Source: Scybalosoma faecavium
GTDB lineage: Bacteria > Bacillota > Clostridia > Christensenellales > Christensenellaceae
Length of the DNA stretch: 64,000 nt
Direction of reading: 5' to 3'
NCBI GenBank assembly: GCA_018716135.1
Contig: DVKG01000006.1
Span: 206,138 to 270,137, forward strand
Part shown: piece after piece, positions 44,544-54,160 of the stretch
Position numbering within the stretch: the first letter of the stretch is position 1
How the letters are laid out: the number at the start of each line of letters is the position of its first letter
Made by a program: the position numbers and the translations under genes
Notes under the pieces: generated by a model
What the model was told of the DNA's origin: nothing
Databases searched by the model: none
The model's input: only the letters and a program-made list of their open reading frames with translations

Positions 44544-45881
44544 TTATTTTTTGCTCTCTTCCAAAGCCTTTTTTTCTTTTTTAGTAGTTTTGAATAAAGT
44601 GTCGGGTAATATCGCATTAAGCAGTACGCCTGCTAACGTCGCCACAAACTGACCTGAAAGCACAAGGTTGTTTGCGATTTCCGTATCGCCTGCGCCAAAA
44701 AGCTCGAACAGAGGCTTCAGCGAAACGCTGGAAAGTCCCAATCCTGTAACCAATATTACGGCAACTATAACCAGATTGCGGCTCTGAGTAAAGTCCGTCT
44801 TGGACGTTACGAGCGAACGAAGACCTATGCTTGCTATCATTCCGTAAAGTATAAAGCTGATTCCGCCGAGAACGGGCGTAGGTATACTTTGCAGCACTGC
44901 GCCAAACTTTCCGATCATACCCATTATAACAGCAAAAACAGCAGCGATTCTGAGTATTCTCGGATCGTACGCACCTGTGACAGCAAGGACGCTTGTATTC
45001 TCGCCATAGGTGGTGTTTGGCGGACCGCCGATGAGCCCTGCAAACATCGTAGCGAGACCATCTCCCAGCAGTGTCCTATGAAGACCCGGATTCTCAAGGA
45101 AGTTCTTCCCTACCACCGCGCCGTTAGTAACTACATCGCCTATGTGCTCCATGAACGTAACTATAGCTATAGGAGCAATAAGCACTATACTGCTCAAGTC
45201 AAATACAGGCAGTGAGAATGAATCCAAAGATATGAACCACCCTGAATCAGCTACAGTTTGCAGATTAACCAGTTGCCCCCAGCCGGCAGCCTCGGACAAT
45301 CCCGCAGCGTCGCAAATCAGACAGAGCACATATCCTGCCACAAGCCCCATAAGCACAGGCAGGAGGTTGAGAAACCCGCGCACAAAGCACATAAACACTA
45401 TGACCACCGCCAGCACTATCAATGCAATCGGCCAGCAAGCCGAGGCGTTAGTAATCGCGCTCGGAGCCAGACTCAAGCCGATGACTACTATTATCGGCCC
45501 TGTCACAACGGGAGGAAACAGCTTCTTTATTCGCTCTGCGCCTATCAGCTTTACGAGAAGCGCAAGAATCACGTATATCAATCCTGCGAAGATTATCCCG
45601 CCCTGCGCCTTGGGAATATCCTGCTGCGTAAATATTACGGCTTGCAGCGCAGTGATAAACGCAAAGCTGGAGCCCAGAAAAACGGGAACTATGCCTTTGG
45701 TACAAAGATGGAATATCAATGTTCCTATACCCGCGCAGAGAAGGGCAACGGAGGGATTCGTACCCACAATGGACGGAACGAGTACAGTAGCTCCAAACAT
45801 AGCGAACACGTGCTGCACGCCCATGACGAAATGCCGCGGAGTGAGAGGAGGTCTTTCGATCTTGACTTTTTCTTTCCCCAT
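44544..45881 (-). CDS. uraA: Uracil-xanthine permease (UraA/NCS2 family)
   Basis: The 445-residue nucleobase:cation symporter has about 14 segments. Family motifs include the GENTSVLAVTGAYDPRILR region and the HFVMGVQHVFAMFGATVLVP N-terminus. It follows purB by 5 bases in the same operon. Together they fit purine import and processing; uracil is the alternative substrate. Confidence 0.92.
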   Translation of the reverse strand: MGKEKVKIERPPLTPRHFVMGVQHVFAMFGATVLVPSIVGTNPSVALLCAGIGTLIFHLCTKGIVPVFLGSSFAFITALQAVIFTQQDIPKAQGGIIFAGLIYVILALLVKLIGAERIKKLFPPVVTGPIIVVIGLSLAPSAITNASACWPIALIVLAVVIVFMCFVRGFLNLLPVLMGLVAGYVLCLICDAAGLSEAAGWGQLVNLQTVADSGWFISLDSFSLPVFDLSSIVLIAPIAIVTFMEHIGDVVTNGAVVGKNFLENPGLHRTLLGDGLATMFAGLIGGPPNTTYGENTSVLAVTGAYDPRILRIAAVFAVIMGMIGKFGAVLQSIPTPVLGGISFILYGMIASIGLRSLVTSKTDFTQSRNLVIVAVILVTGLGLSSVSLKPLFELFGAGDTEIANNLVLSGQFVATLAGVLLNAILPDTLFKTTKKEKKALEESKK

Positions 45882-45886
45882 GCTTG

Positions 45887-47317
45887 TCAGACCTTGACCT
45901 CGCCTGTCATGCTCAGCTTATCTCCATATTGAGCTAAGACAGGGGTGACAACGTCGCGCACAAATATTTCAACCTGCTCGGGCGCTCTTCCCACAAAATT
46001 CTCTGCCTTCATTATTGAATCTATGTGCTCGTCCGACATCGGGAATGCATCGTCCGCCTTTATCAGCTCTATGAGATTGTTGGGCAGACCCTCTCCCTTT
46101 ACTCTCGCGCTGGCCTGCATTGAATACTGACGTATCTTCTCGTGAAGCTCCTGTCTGTCTCCTCCGAGCTTGACCGCTTCCATCAGCAGCGTCTCTGTAG
46201 CCATGAAGGGCAGCTCTGCATTGATATGAGACTCGATAACCTTTGGATATACAACCATGCCGTCTGTTACGTTCATAAATATATTCAATACGGCGTCTAT
46301 AGCTAAAAATGCCTGAGGAATTACGAGACGTTTGTTCGCCGAGTCGTCCAGCGTGCGCTCGAACCACTGCGTAGATGCAGTCATAGCCGGGCTGGACGCA
46401 AGAGAGAGCACGAATCTGGACAGCGCCGCCATTCTCTCGCTGCGCATCGGATTACGCTTATATGCCATCGCAGACGAGCCTATCTGCTTGGCGCCGAACG
46501 GCTCCTCCATCTCTTTCAGATTCTGCAGCAGGCGCATATCACCTGAGAATTTATACGCGCTGGAGGCTATCTGAGCGAGTACATTTATAACTCTTGTGTC
46601 AAATTTACGCGGATATGTCTGCCCCGTGACAGCATATGACTTTTCATATCCCAGCTTAGCCACTACTCTGCGCTCCAGCTCTGCCACCTTATCGCTGTCT
46701 CCTTCAAAGAGCGTCATGAAGCTGGCCTGTGTTCCTGTCGTTCCCTTAACGCCGCGCAGCCTGATGCAGCTTTGAACCTGCTTGAGTTCTTCCAAATCCA
46801 GCAGAAGATCCTGAATCCAAAGCGTCGCGCGCTTGCCTACTGTAGTAAGCTGAGCCGGCTGGAAATGCGTGAAGCCGAGCGTCGGCATATCTTTGTATTC
46901 CAGAGCAAAGCTGCTGAGCTTCGATATAACATTCGCCAGCTTCAGCTCTACGAGCTTGAGAGCCTCGTCCATAACCATAATGTCTGTATTATCTCCGACA
47001 TAGCAGCTTGTCGCTCCCATGTGGATTATTCCTTTAGCAGAAGGACACTGCACTCCATACGCATACACATGGCTCATAACATCATGGCGAACCTGTTTTT
47101 CTCTCTCCTCTGCTACGTCATAATTAATATCCTCTGCATGAGCGCGCAGCTCGTCCAATTGCTGCTCGGATATGGGCAGACCAAGCTCGCTCTCCGCCTC
47201 AGCCAAGGCTATCCAAAGCTTACGCCACGTGCGGAACTTTACCTCATCCGAAAATATATGCGCCATCTCATCAGAAGCATATCGCGTTATCAATGGGTTT
47301 TCGTATTTTTCCTTCAT
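45887..47317 (-). CDS. purB: Adenylosuccinate lyase
   Basis: The 476-residue enzyme acts at two steps of purine synthesis, releasing fumarate from SAICAR and adenylosuccinate. The signature GSSAMAYKRNPMRSE is intact. I chose ATG 47317 because the length and MKEKYENPLITRYAS start match the family. The ribosome site there is weak, and AGGAGG lies 45 bases further up, so a longer form from 47380 cannot be ruled out. Co-transcribed with uraA. Confidence 0.93.
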   Translation of the reverse strand: MKEKYENPLITRYASDEMAHIFSDEVKFRTWRKLWIALAEAESELGLPISEQQLDELRAHAEDINYDVAEEREKQVRHDVMSHVYAYGVQCPSAKGIIHMGATSCYVGDNTDIMVMDEALKLVELKLANVISKLSSFALEYKDMPTLGFTHFQPAQLTTVGKRATLWIQDLLLDLEELKQVQSCIRLRGVKGTTGTQASFMTLFEGDSDKVAELERRVVAKLGYEKSYAVTGQTYPRKFDTRVINVLAQIASSAYKFSGDMRLLQNLKEMEEPFGAKQIGSSAMAYKRNPMRSERMAALSRFVLSLASSPAMTASTQWFERTLDDSANKRLVIPQAFLAIDAVLNIFMNVTDGMVVYPKVIESHINAELPFMATETLLMEAVKLGGDRQELHEKIRQYSMQASARVKGEGLPNNLIELIKADDAFPMSDEHIDSIMKAENFVGRAPEQVEIFVRDVVTPVLAQYGDKLSMTGEVKV

Positions 47318-47646
47318 TATTTCAGTTTCGGAAGCGACGCTCCCACTACCTCCTGTTTTCGTTAGTTTTACACATACCATTTTGATTTTACCCTAAATTC
47401 TCGCAATAAGCAATAGCATTGTAAATTAATCGACTTTTTTACCGTTTTTTCTTTTATTTCTCTTGCTTTTAATATATAATCTAAGTAGAATCTGTGGTTT
47501 ACAGTTTAACCAACGGACAACTCCGCCGACAGTCGATATATAAGATTATTACAGTCTTACGACGCTAAAACAAGTTGCCGTTATCATGCTTAGAGAAAAC
47601 TATTTTCACTACTCGATAAAAAAGTATTTTGGGATGGATTTTGTGA
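47318..47646. other. Divergent region between purB and ftsQ
   Basis: About 330 bases with TATAAT-like sequence near 47472. It should hold promoters for both directions. I do not recognise a riboswitch. Confidence 0.4.
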
Positions 47647-49134
47647 ATGAGACAAGATAAAAACAACTCTAAAAACAGAGTGCAAAACTCTAACACTTCC
47701 CCACGCATACGAAGGAATGAATCTGATTCGGACCTTCTTCCGCCTCTGCGTCCGAATGCCAGAGATAAAAACATAACTATGCCGCCGGAATACTCGGCGC
47801 ACAATTCCGACCCCAGACGGAAACAAACCTCTTCAGACAGTCAAAAGCGCCGTCCTCAGGCTTCACCTCAGCGCGGGCAAAGCAGCTCCCGCATTCAAAG
47901 TCAAAACGCAGGAGCGCAGCAGCGAAAACCGGGGAGCAGTCAGACTCAGCGCAGACAAATCAAAGCGCAGCCTCTGCAAAACGGATCAAGCCGCGCCTCC
48001 TCTGCTAATCAGCGCAGCAAAACACAGCAGCGAAGCACAACTCAACAACGAAACGCAGCTCAACAGCGGCGCAAAGAAAGCGGAGCCCCCATCATTCGGG
48101 ACAGCAGAATGTCCGGCTCCGGCAAAAACCGCAGCGGCTCTAAACCTGCATCTGCTGAAAAAAAGCATATACACATTTCAAAACGCGCCGCAATGATCGT
48201 GCTATGCGTAATAGCGCTCTTCGCTCTCGTAGGTTTCACAGGCTATAAATTCATAAGAGTAGAAACGCTCACGGTCACCGGCTGCAAAACCTATGATCCA
48301 AATTACGTCATCTCCATATCCGGAATAAAAACGGGAGATCACATTTTTTCATTAAACAAGAAAGAGATTGCTGCAAATATAGACAGCGACCCTCATCTGA
48401 TTTTTAACGATATGCAGTACACTTTTCCTTCTACAGTCACTCTTATTGTGACCGAGCGTGTCGGAGCATGTATCTTCGTGTCAGATAACCAGTATATTAT
48501 TACAGATTCTGACGGTTATATAGTAGAGATAGACAGTACAAAGCCCAGCAGCTCACTGCCAATCGTTACGGGGCTGACATTGAGCAAGGCAGACCTAGGC
48601 GAAAAATACGAAACGACTGACAGTTTCCGCAAGCTCATTCTCGAAGATCTTCTCAAACAGATCGACGCTCAGTCGCTCTCTGACATAATAACAGGCATCG
48701 ACCTCACTGACACCAACAGTATTAAGCTCAGCACAACATACGGCATAACAGTCAACCTCGGTCAATCCGACGACTTCAGCAGCAAGCTGAGCAAGGCTGC
48801 AACTGTGCTGGAAAACCTCAACAAGCAGGGAAAAACTTCAGGTACTTTGGACGTATCCACAGGCGAAGCGGTCTATCGCGATCCCTCTGCCACTGCGCAG
48901 TCATCCGCTTCTTCATACAGCAGTCCGTCTCCGGGCAGCAGTGCAGGCGCTTCTGCCTCAGCTTCTCCTTCTCCGGAGCCCGAAGCATCGCCTTCCGCGG
49001 AACCAAGCTCCTCCGCCACGCCGGAGAGCTCTCCCTCTGCTTCTGCCGATCCTGACATAAGCAGTTCTTCTCCGGAGCCTGACAGCTCTTCATCAGCAGC
49101 GTCGTCTGACCCTGCAAATCAGCTCGTAGGATAA
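47647..49134 (+). CDS. ftsQ: FtsQ/DivIB cell-division protein with extended tails
   Basis: The 495-residue protein has three parts. A cytoplasmic N-terminus of ~178 residues is rich in Arg, Gln, Ser and Lys. One membrane segment spans about 181-200. The external POTRA/FtsQ domain (about 206-410, VETLTVTGCKTYDPNYVISISG) ends in a Ser/Pro/Ala/Glu-rich low-complexity tail of ~85 residues. FtsQ-type proteins scaffold the divisome. Both tails are longer than usual. It is not in the mraY-murD-ftsW run but convergent to it. Confidence 0.88.
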   Translation: MRQDKNNSKNRVQNSNTSPRIRRNESDSDLLPPLRPNARDKNITMPPEYSAHNSDPRRKQTSSDSQKRRPQASPQRGQSSSRIQSQNAGAQQRKPGSSQTQRRQIKAQPLQNGSSRASSANQRSKTQQRSTTQQRNAAQQRRKESGAPIIRDSRMSGSGKNRSGSKPASAEKKHIHISKRAAMIVLCVIALFALVGFTGYKFIRVETLTVTGCKTYDPNYVISISGIKTGDHIFSLNKKEIAANIDSDPHLIFNDMQYTFPSTVTLIVTERVGACIFVSDNQYIITDSDGYIVEIDSTKPSSSLPIVTGLTLSKADLGEKYETTDSFRKLILEDLLKQIDAQSLSDIITGIDLTDTNSIKLSTTYGITVNLGQSDDFSSKLSKAATVLENLNKQGKTSGTLDVSTGEAVYRDPSATAQSSASSYSSPSPGSSAGASASASPSPEPEASPSAEPSSSATPESSPSASADPDISSSSPEPDSSSSAASSDPANQLVG

Positions 49135-49157
49135 CATAGTCTAATGACAATATCATG

Positions 49158-49201
49158 CTCTCGACTCTATTTTGTTATACATTATGGAGTCGAGAGTTTT
49201 T
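49158..49201 (+). terminator. Terminator after ftsQ
   Basis: A perfect 10-bp stem CTCTCGACTC/GAGTCGAGAG is followed by five T. Confidence 0.85.
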
Positions 49202-49212
49202 CAATATAGGGC

Positions 49213-49251
49213 GCCGCCGCCTATAGTGGCGGGGGACATCTGTTCACGGTT
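49213..49251. repeat. GC-rich direct repeat, copy 1
   Basis: GCCGCCGCCTATAGTGGCGG continues into GGGACATCTGTTCACGGTT. The last 24 bases (49228-49251) are identical to copy 2. The first part folds on itself (GCCGCC/GGCGG). Confidence 0.75.
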
Positions 49252-49355
49252 CAATAAGGGGCGCCGCCCCGTCATTCAACAAGTGAACGAGAGGCGAAGC
49301 CTCTTACGGCTTTGGCGGCGGATTACACCGCCGCTGCTGAAGGCTTAGATGGAAC
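49252..49355. other. Hairpin-rich spacer between the repeats
   Basis: Contains several short GC palindromes: GGGGCGCCGCCCC, GAGGCGAAGCCTC, and GGCGGCG/CCGCCGC around a 7-base loop. No gene seen. Confidence 0.55.
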
Positions 49356-49395
49356 CCGCCGCCTATAAAGAGGCGGGGGACATCTGTTCACGGTT
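49356..49395. repeat. GC-rich direct repeat, copy 2
   Basis: Second copy of the same unit with a slightly different hairpin loop (CCGCCGCCTATAAAGAGGCGG), followed by the same GGGACATCTGTTCACGGTT. Confidence 0.75.
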
Positions 49396-49475
49396 ATAAA
49401 CAATTAAAAGCAGCACGCCATGCGCACTGCTTTATTTTAGCTTACTCTACTATTCTAAAAATCAGTTGATTTTTA

Positions 49476-50966
49476 TTATTCGTCTCTCGGACTATGTTTG
49501 CCGCTTTGGCGCCTTTGTTCCTGAGACCTTCCATGCTGCGCGAGCGCCCTGCCTGCGCCTCTGCGCGGCTTGCGCACTGCCTTGACCTCAGACGACGATA
49601 CCGTAACGGTCTTTTCATGCTTGGATTTGCTTTTCTCAGCGGAGGTGAGCTTTTCTCGCTTTGCCGATCTAATCTGTACCTTTCTGCGCTCTTCTGCCCA
49701 GTTTTTGTACAGCCTCCGCAAATCGTCCGCTTCGCCTCCGGCCGCCGGAATCGCCGCGTTGCCTTGACGTGATATGTTCAGCACCAGACCTATCATCGCC
49801 ATAAACATCAATACGCTGGAGCCTCCGTAGCTTATAAACGGCAAGACCACGCCGGTCGACGGCAGCAATGTGGTCGCAACGCCTATATTTACGAAAACCT
49901 GAATAGCTATCATAGCTACAACACCCGAAGCTATAAGCATTCCCGTAAGATCCGGAGCGCGCACCGCAGCCAGCGCTCCGCGCCATATTATCAGCGCAAA
50001 GAGAACTATCACCGCTATACCGCCGACAAGCCCGAGCTCTTCTACTATTATGGCAAATATGTAGTCGCTCTCGCCCATTGGCAGATACAGCATCTTCTGC
50101 ATACTATTTCCCAAACCGCGACCGAAAACGCCGCCCGATGCTATCGAAAGGCGAGCCTGCTCTACCTGCCAGAGGGATTCCTGTCCTGTGTATCCGAGCA
50201 GTCTGTTAAGTCTGTATGGTTCCGCTGCGATAAGCACTACTATCGCCAAAGCCATAGCCCCCACCAGCACTCCTATATGGCTCATCCTCGCGCCTCCGAG
50301 AATCAGCATACATATCACCAGCGCGCCTATACACATAATAGCGCTGAAGTTAGGCTGTACATAGAGAAGCACGCATATCACCATGAGTATTACCACATAC
50401 GGCAGCACTCCGCTTTTAAAGCTTTTTATCTTTCGCGGATCGGCGCCTATGCTGCATCCCATGAAAACTATAAGTGCAAATTTAACTATCTCTGAGGGCT
50501 GAATGCTTATACCTATGTTTATCCATCTGCGCGAGCCGTTTATCTCCGTACCTATTCCGGGTACAAAAACCAGCAGCAGCGAAAGTATCGCCAAAACCAT
50601 GAGCACTCTATATATCTTCAAATTAGAAAATCTGGACGTCACGCCTTTTTTGGAAACAAATCGTATAAACTTATGATAATCAAAATACATAAAGAATATC
50701 ATAAGCGCCACGCCCAACACTACGCATATCAGCTGTTTTACAAAATAATACGTCGCATCATGGTTGCTGCTCGCGCGAATCTCAGCGGTATAGTAGCTGG
50801 AACTGAATACCATGACCAGACCAAAGCACAGCAATATCGCCATAAGCACAATAAGCGAATAGTCGAAAGACTTTTTGTATTTAACTTCCCTTGCTTTCCC
50901 TCTGCCCTGATCCTGCCTCTGCCTTTTGTTTCTGTGTTCTTCGAAGGACAGTACATTCTCCCTCAC
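49476..50966 (-). CDS. ftsW: FtsW/SpoVE/RodA-family glycosyltransferase
   Basis: The 496-residue protein of the SEDS family polymerises peptidoglycan from lipid II. Ten membrane segments, FGRGLGNSMQKMLYLP, and the C-terminal motif TGVVLPFISYGGSSVLMFM are typical. It has a long basic cytoplasmic C-terminus (about 410-496). Downstream of murD by 4 bases in an mraY-murD-ftsW order, so it is probably the division FtsW or a sporulation SpoVE. Confidence 0.9.
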   Translation of the reverse strand: MRENVLSFEEHRNKRQRQDQGRGKAREVKYKKSFDYSLIVLMAILLCFGLVMVFSSSYYTAEIRASSNHDATYYFVKQLICVVLGVALMIFFMYFDYHKFIRFVSKKGVTSRFSNLKIYRVLMVLAILSLLLVFVPGIGTEINGSRRWINIGISIQPSEIVKFALIVFMGCSIGADPRKIKSFKSGVLPYVVILMVICVLLYVQPNFSAIMCIGALVICMLILGGARMSHIGVLVGAMALAIVVLIAAEPYRLNRLLGYTGQESLWQVEQARLSIASGGVFGRGLGNSMQKMLYLPMGESDYIFAIIVEELGLVGGIAVIVLFALIIWRGALAAVRAPDLTGMLIASGVVAMIAIQVFVNIGVATTLLPSTGVVLPFISYGGSSVLMFMAMIGLVLNISRQGNAAIPAAGGEADDLRRLYKNWAEERRKVQIRSAKREKLTSAEKSKSKHEKTVTVSSSEVKAVRKPRRGAGRALAQHGRSQEQRRQSGKHSPRDE

Positions 50967-50970
50967 TCTG

Positions 50971-52347
50971 TCATCTCCCTTCGCTCACCAGTTGCTTGAA
51001 TACTCTGCCTCTTTCTTCGAAATTAGTAAACATGCCCCAGCTTGCACAAGCAGGCGAAAGCAGAACAGTATAGCCCGCCTCGGCTCGCTCCGTCGCCTTT
51101 TCCACAGCATCCTCAAAGCCGTCTGCGAGTATGACGTCGCCCTTGAACCCGGCTTTTTGCGCCGCATCAAAGAGCTTCTGTCTTGTCTCTCCCATGAGTA
51201 CAACTGCTTTAATATTTTCCGTCATGTCCTCAAACATCGGCTCAAACTCGCTGTGCTTGTCAAATCCGCCCAGCAGCAGCACCGTCGGCGTTTTCATCGC
51301 GAGGACTGCTTTTATTGTAGCGTCCGGGTTCGTTCCCTTTGAGTCGTTTACAAATCTTATTCCGTCTCTTTCGCAAACAAATTCTATTCTGTGCTCCACG
51401 CCTTTGAACGTGCGCAGAGTGTGCGCTATAATATCCGCCGACACTCCCATAGACGCCGCGAGACAAACCGCCGCGAGCGCATTTTCCAAATTATGATCCC
51501 CCGGAATATATATCTCTTCGGGAGCGCATATGTCAATTTCTTTGTCGTCCTGCTTATATACTATGCGTCCGTTTTTTATAAAAGCACCCTGATCGACCTC
51601 TGTCTTTCGGCTGAACCACAACACCCTGGACGGCAGCTGGAAGCATTGAGCCGCCGTCGCGGGCTCGTCATAATTGAGTACGCCGAAATCATCCTGAGTC
51701 TGATTTTCAAACATACGGACTTTGCACTGTGCGTAGTACTCCATAGTGCCGAATCTATCCATATGATCTTCTGTTATATTCAGCAAGGCGCACGAACGCG
51801 GATGAAATTTATCTATCGTCTCCAGCTGGAGAGCGGCCGTTTCTGCTACTATAACATCTCCCGGCTTTGTCTCAAGAGAATGCTCCGTAATCGGAATGCC
51901 TATATTACCCAGTACGAAGGTGTTTCTCCCCGCGTTTTTAAATATCTCGCCTGTTAGAGACGTAGTAGTTGTCTTGCCGTTCGTCCCTCCGATGCAGACG
52001 AAATCCGCTTCGCTCGTCATGTAGCCCAGCTCTATCTCGCTGATAACAGGCTTTCCGCTTTTCATCGCCGTCTGTATGAAGTCAAGCCTCGTCGGTACGC
52101 CGGGGCTGAGCACCAGCATATCGCAGCTCTCTGCCACTGCGTTTGCATCTCCGCCCAAGGCCAGCTCGCATTTATCCGCAAGCTCTCCCAGCTCAAACTC
52201 CGTTTTTGCATCATACAGCACAGGCTTGGCGCCTATCTCCAAAAGCAGCGCGCCGGCCGCAATTCCGCTGCTAGCCATTCCTACTACCATAACTCTCCTG
52301 CCGCGCAGGCTATCTATAAACTCTTTTTTTTCCTTCGCATTAGCCAT
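50971..52347 (-). CDS. murD: UDP-N-acetylmuramoylalanine-D-glutamate ligase
   Basis: The 458-residue ligase adds D-glutamate to the peptidoglycan precursor. The ATP motif GTNGKTTTTSLTGEI, NITEDHMDRF, and NDSKGTNPDAT are intact. It lies between mraY and ftsW. Confidence 0.96.
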   Translation of the reverse strand: MANAKEKKEFIDSLRGRRVMVVGMASSGIAAGALLLEIGAKPVLYDAKTEFELGELADKCELALGGDANAVAESCDMLVLSPGVPTRLDFIQTAMKSGKPVISEIELGYMTSEADFVCIGGTNGKTTTTSLTGEIFKNAGRNTFVLGNIGIPITEHSLETKPGDVIVAETAALQLETIDKFHPRSCALLNITEDHMDRFGTMEYYAQCKVRMFENQTQDDFGVLNYDEPATAAQCFQLPSRVLWFSRKTEVDQGAFIKNGRIVYKQDDKEIDICAPEEIYIPGDHNLENALAAVCLAASMGVSADIIAHTLRTFKGVEHRIEFVCERDGIRFVNDSKGTNPDATIKAVLAMKTPTVLLLGGFDKHSEFEPMFEDMTENIKAVVLMGETRQKLFDAAQKAGFKGDVILADGFEDAVEKATERAEAGYTVLLSPACASWGMFTNFEERGRVFKQLVSEGR

Positions 52348-52437
52348 ATTTCAACATCTTCTCTCTATAAAAATATCTATAAACCTGTTTATCTTTTTTA
52401 ATTTCAAATTTTATTTTCACAAATTTCCGAACATCTG

Positions 52438-53415
52438 TTAAAAAGTCAGCGCAAACAGCACAATCAGGCACATTATCACAGATACGATAGTGTACATAGC
52501 CACAACCTTAGTCTCATGCATACCTTTAAGTTCAAAATGGTGGTGCAGAGGAGCCATCTTGAAAATCCTCTTGCCGTGCGTAAGCTTAAAATAGCCAACC
52601 TGAAGTATGCAGGAAACGCTGGACGCCACATACATAAGCCCCATAAAAGGTATCAATATCTGCATTCTGGATATTATAGACAGCATGCAGAGCGCCCCTC
52701 CAAGGAAAAACGCACCCGTGTCGCCCATGAAAACCTGCGCAGGATAAGAATTAAAACGCAGGAATCCCAATATCGCGCCCGCAAGCACAGCCGCGAATAT
52801 CATCAGATCTTTCGCCCAGATGTAAGTTCCTATCAAAGAGAAGAATATGATTACATACGTCGCTGCGTTCACCAAAGTAACGCTTCCCGCCAAACCGTCC
52901 AAACCGTCCGTAAGATTTACACTGTTCGTAAGAGCAAGTATTACGAATACATTAAACGGTATGTACCACACGCCCATATGCCATACTTTGTCTGCAATGG
53001 GTATGTATATCCCGTCGCCTATGCTGGGATCGTTGTACGCAAACAGCGCGATAAGTATGGCGAACAGAAACTGAAGGAAAATCTTCTGCCATGGCCTCAA
53101 TCCCAGCGAGCGCCTTTTTAAAACTATTATCATATCGTCTATCAGACCGATCAATCCGTATGCCAAAGCGCCGAAAAGCGCAATCCAAGCATACATGGTG
53201 ATCTGACCGGCGAATATCACCAGCGTAAGCACAGCCGCCAGCATCATGATTATGCCGCCCATAGTAGGCGTACCTTCTTTTTTCAAATGCGACTGAGGTC
53301 CGTCATCTCTGACGTGCTGACCTGCTTTGAGACTTCGCAAAGCAGGTACTATAAACTTCCCGCCTACTATCGCTATTGCAAAAGAAACTATTATTGCCAG
53401 AATAAGTGTCTGCAT
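52438..53415 (-). CDS. mraY: Phospho-N-acetylmuramoyl-pentapeptide transferase
   Basis: The 325-residue membrane enzyme makes lipid I. Motifs KKEGTPTMGGI, NLTDGLDGLAG, FMGDTGAFFLGG and APLHHHFE (catalytic Asp and His residues) are present. First gene of the wall run in the window; murF and murE are not adjacent upstream. Confidence 0.96.
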   Translation of the reverse strand: MQTLILAIIVSFAIAIVGGKFIVPALRSLKAGQHVRDDGPQSHLKKEGTPTMGGIIMMLAAVLTLVIFAGQITMYAWIALFGALAYGLIGLIDDMIIVLKRRSLGLRPWQKIFLQFLFAILIALFAYNDPSIGDGIYIPIADKVWHMGVWYIPFNVFVILALTNSVNLTDGLDGLAGSVTLVNAATYVIIFFSLIGTYIWAKDLMIFAAVLAGAILGFLRFNSYPAQVFMGDTGAFFLGGALCMLSIISRMQILIPFMGLMYVASSVSCILQVGYFKLTHGKRIFKMAPLHHHFELKGMHETKVVAMYTIVSVIMCLIVLFALTF

Positions 53416-53571
53416 TTCCCAATCCCCCGTGTGTTAGTGGAGCGTCACTCCGCACTTTATTATAACTCAGCATAGTAAAAAATTCAATCCAATATGAACC
53501 AAAGCGCGAACGCAGATGCAGGAAAGTCACAAGTACATTATATGCGTACCTGACACGAATTATGACAGCTA

Positions 53572-54048
53572 TTATTGTTCAGCTTCTTTTCTGCAGCATT
53601 TAAATATCCAGCCCATAATTTTTCTGCAAAAAGGACCGACAGCGAGTATTTGCAGCGGATATGCCATTGCAAAATTCAAAACCACGGTTTGCAGCCATAT
53701 GACAGGCAGGTTGACAGTAATTCCCGAAGATTCTATCGTTCCAAGCATACTCATAAGAGGCACCATAGTGCATACAGTAAAGGTCTGTATACATAATATA
53801 ATAAATATCGGTCTGTCCGCGGGCGTTGCCACCTTGAATGCGAAGCGTTTGGATACTCTGCCCGCAATAAAATATGCACACAGAAAGCCTATCGCCCACT
53901 CCAAAGGAAAAGAGCGCGCCGCGTGAGCAAAGGATGCGTATGTCAGCCCTCCGGTATTTATCGCAACATTGTATACGCCCATTATAAATATCATAATCCA
54001 CGATGTGACTGCGGTAAAAACCGCTTCTTCCATTTTGTTTTTAAACAT
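53572..54048 (-). CDS. DUF2798-like membrane protein
   Basis: The 158-residue protein has four predicted membrane segments in two similar halves, compatible with the DUF2798 family of unknown function. It ends in a basic, Cys-containing tail (FKCCRKEAE). Neighbours give no functional clue. Confidence 0.65.
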   Translation of the reverse strand: MFKNKMEEAVFTAVTSWIMIFIMGVYNVAINTGGLTYASFAHAARSFPLEWAIGFLCAYFIAGRVSKRFAFKVATPADRPIFIILCIQTFTVCTMVPLMSMLGTIESSGITVNLPVIWLQTVVLNFAMAYPLQILAVGPFCRKIMGWIFKCCRKEAEQ

Positions 54049-54160
54049 TTTTCCTCCAAAATTATATAGTATTTAAAAAAATAAATGCCGCCCCGCCGTC
54101 CGACATTAGCAGGGTGACATTTATTGTCATAGTTATCTCTATTTATTTTTTAATTCTCTG

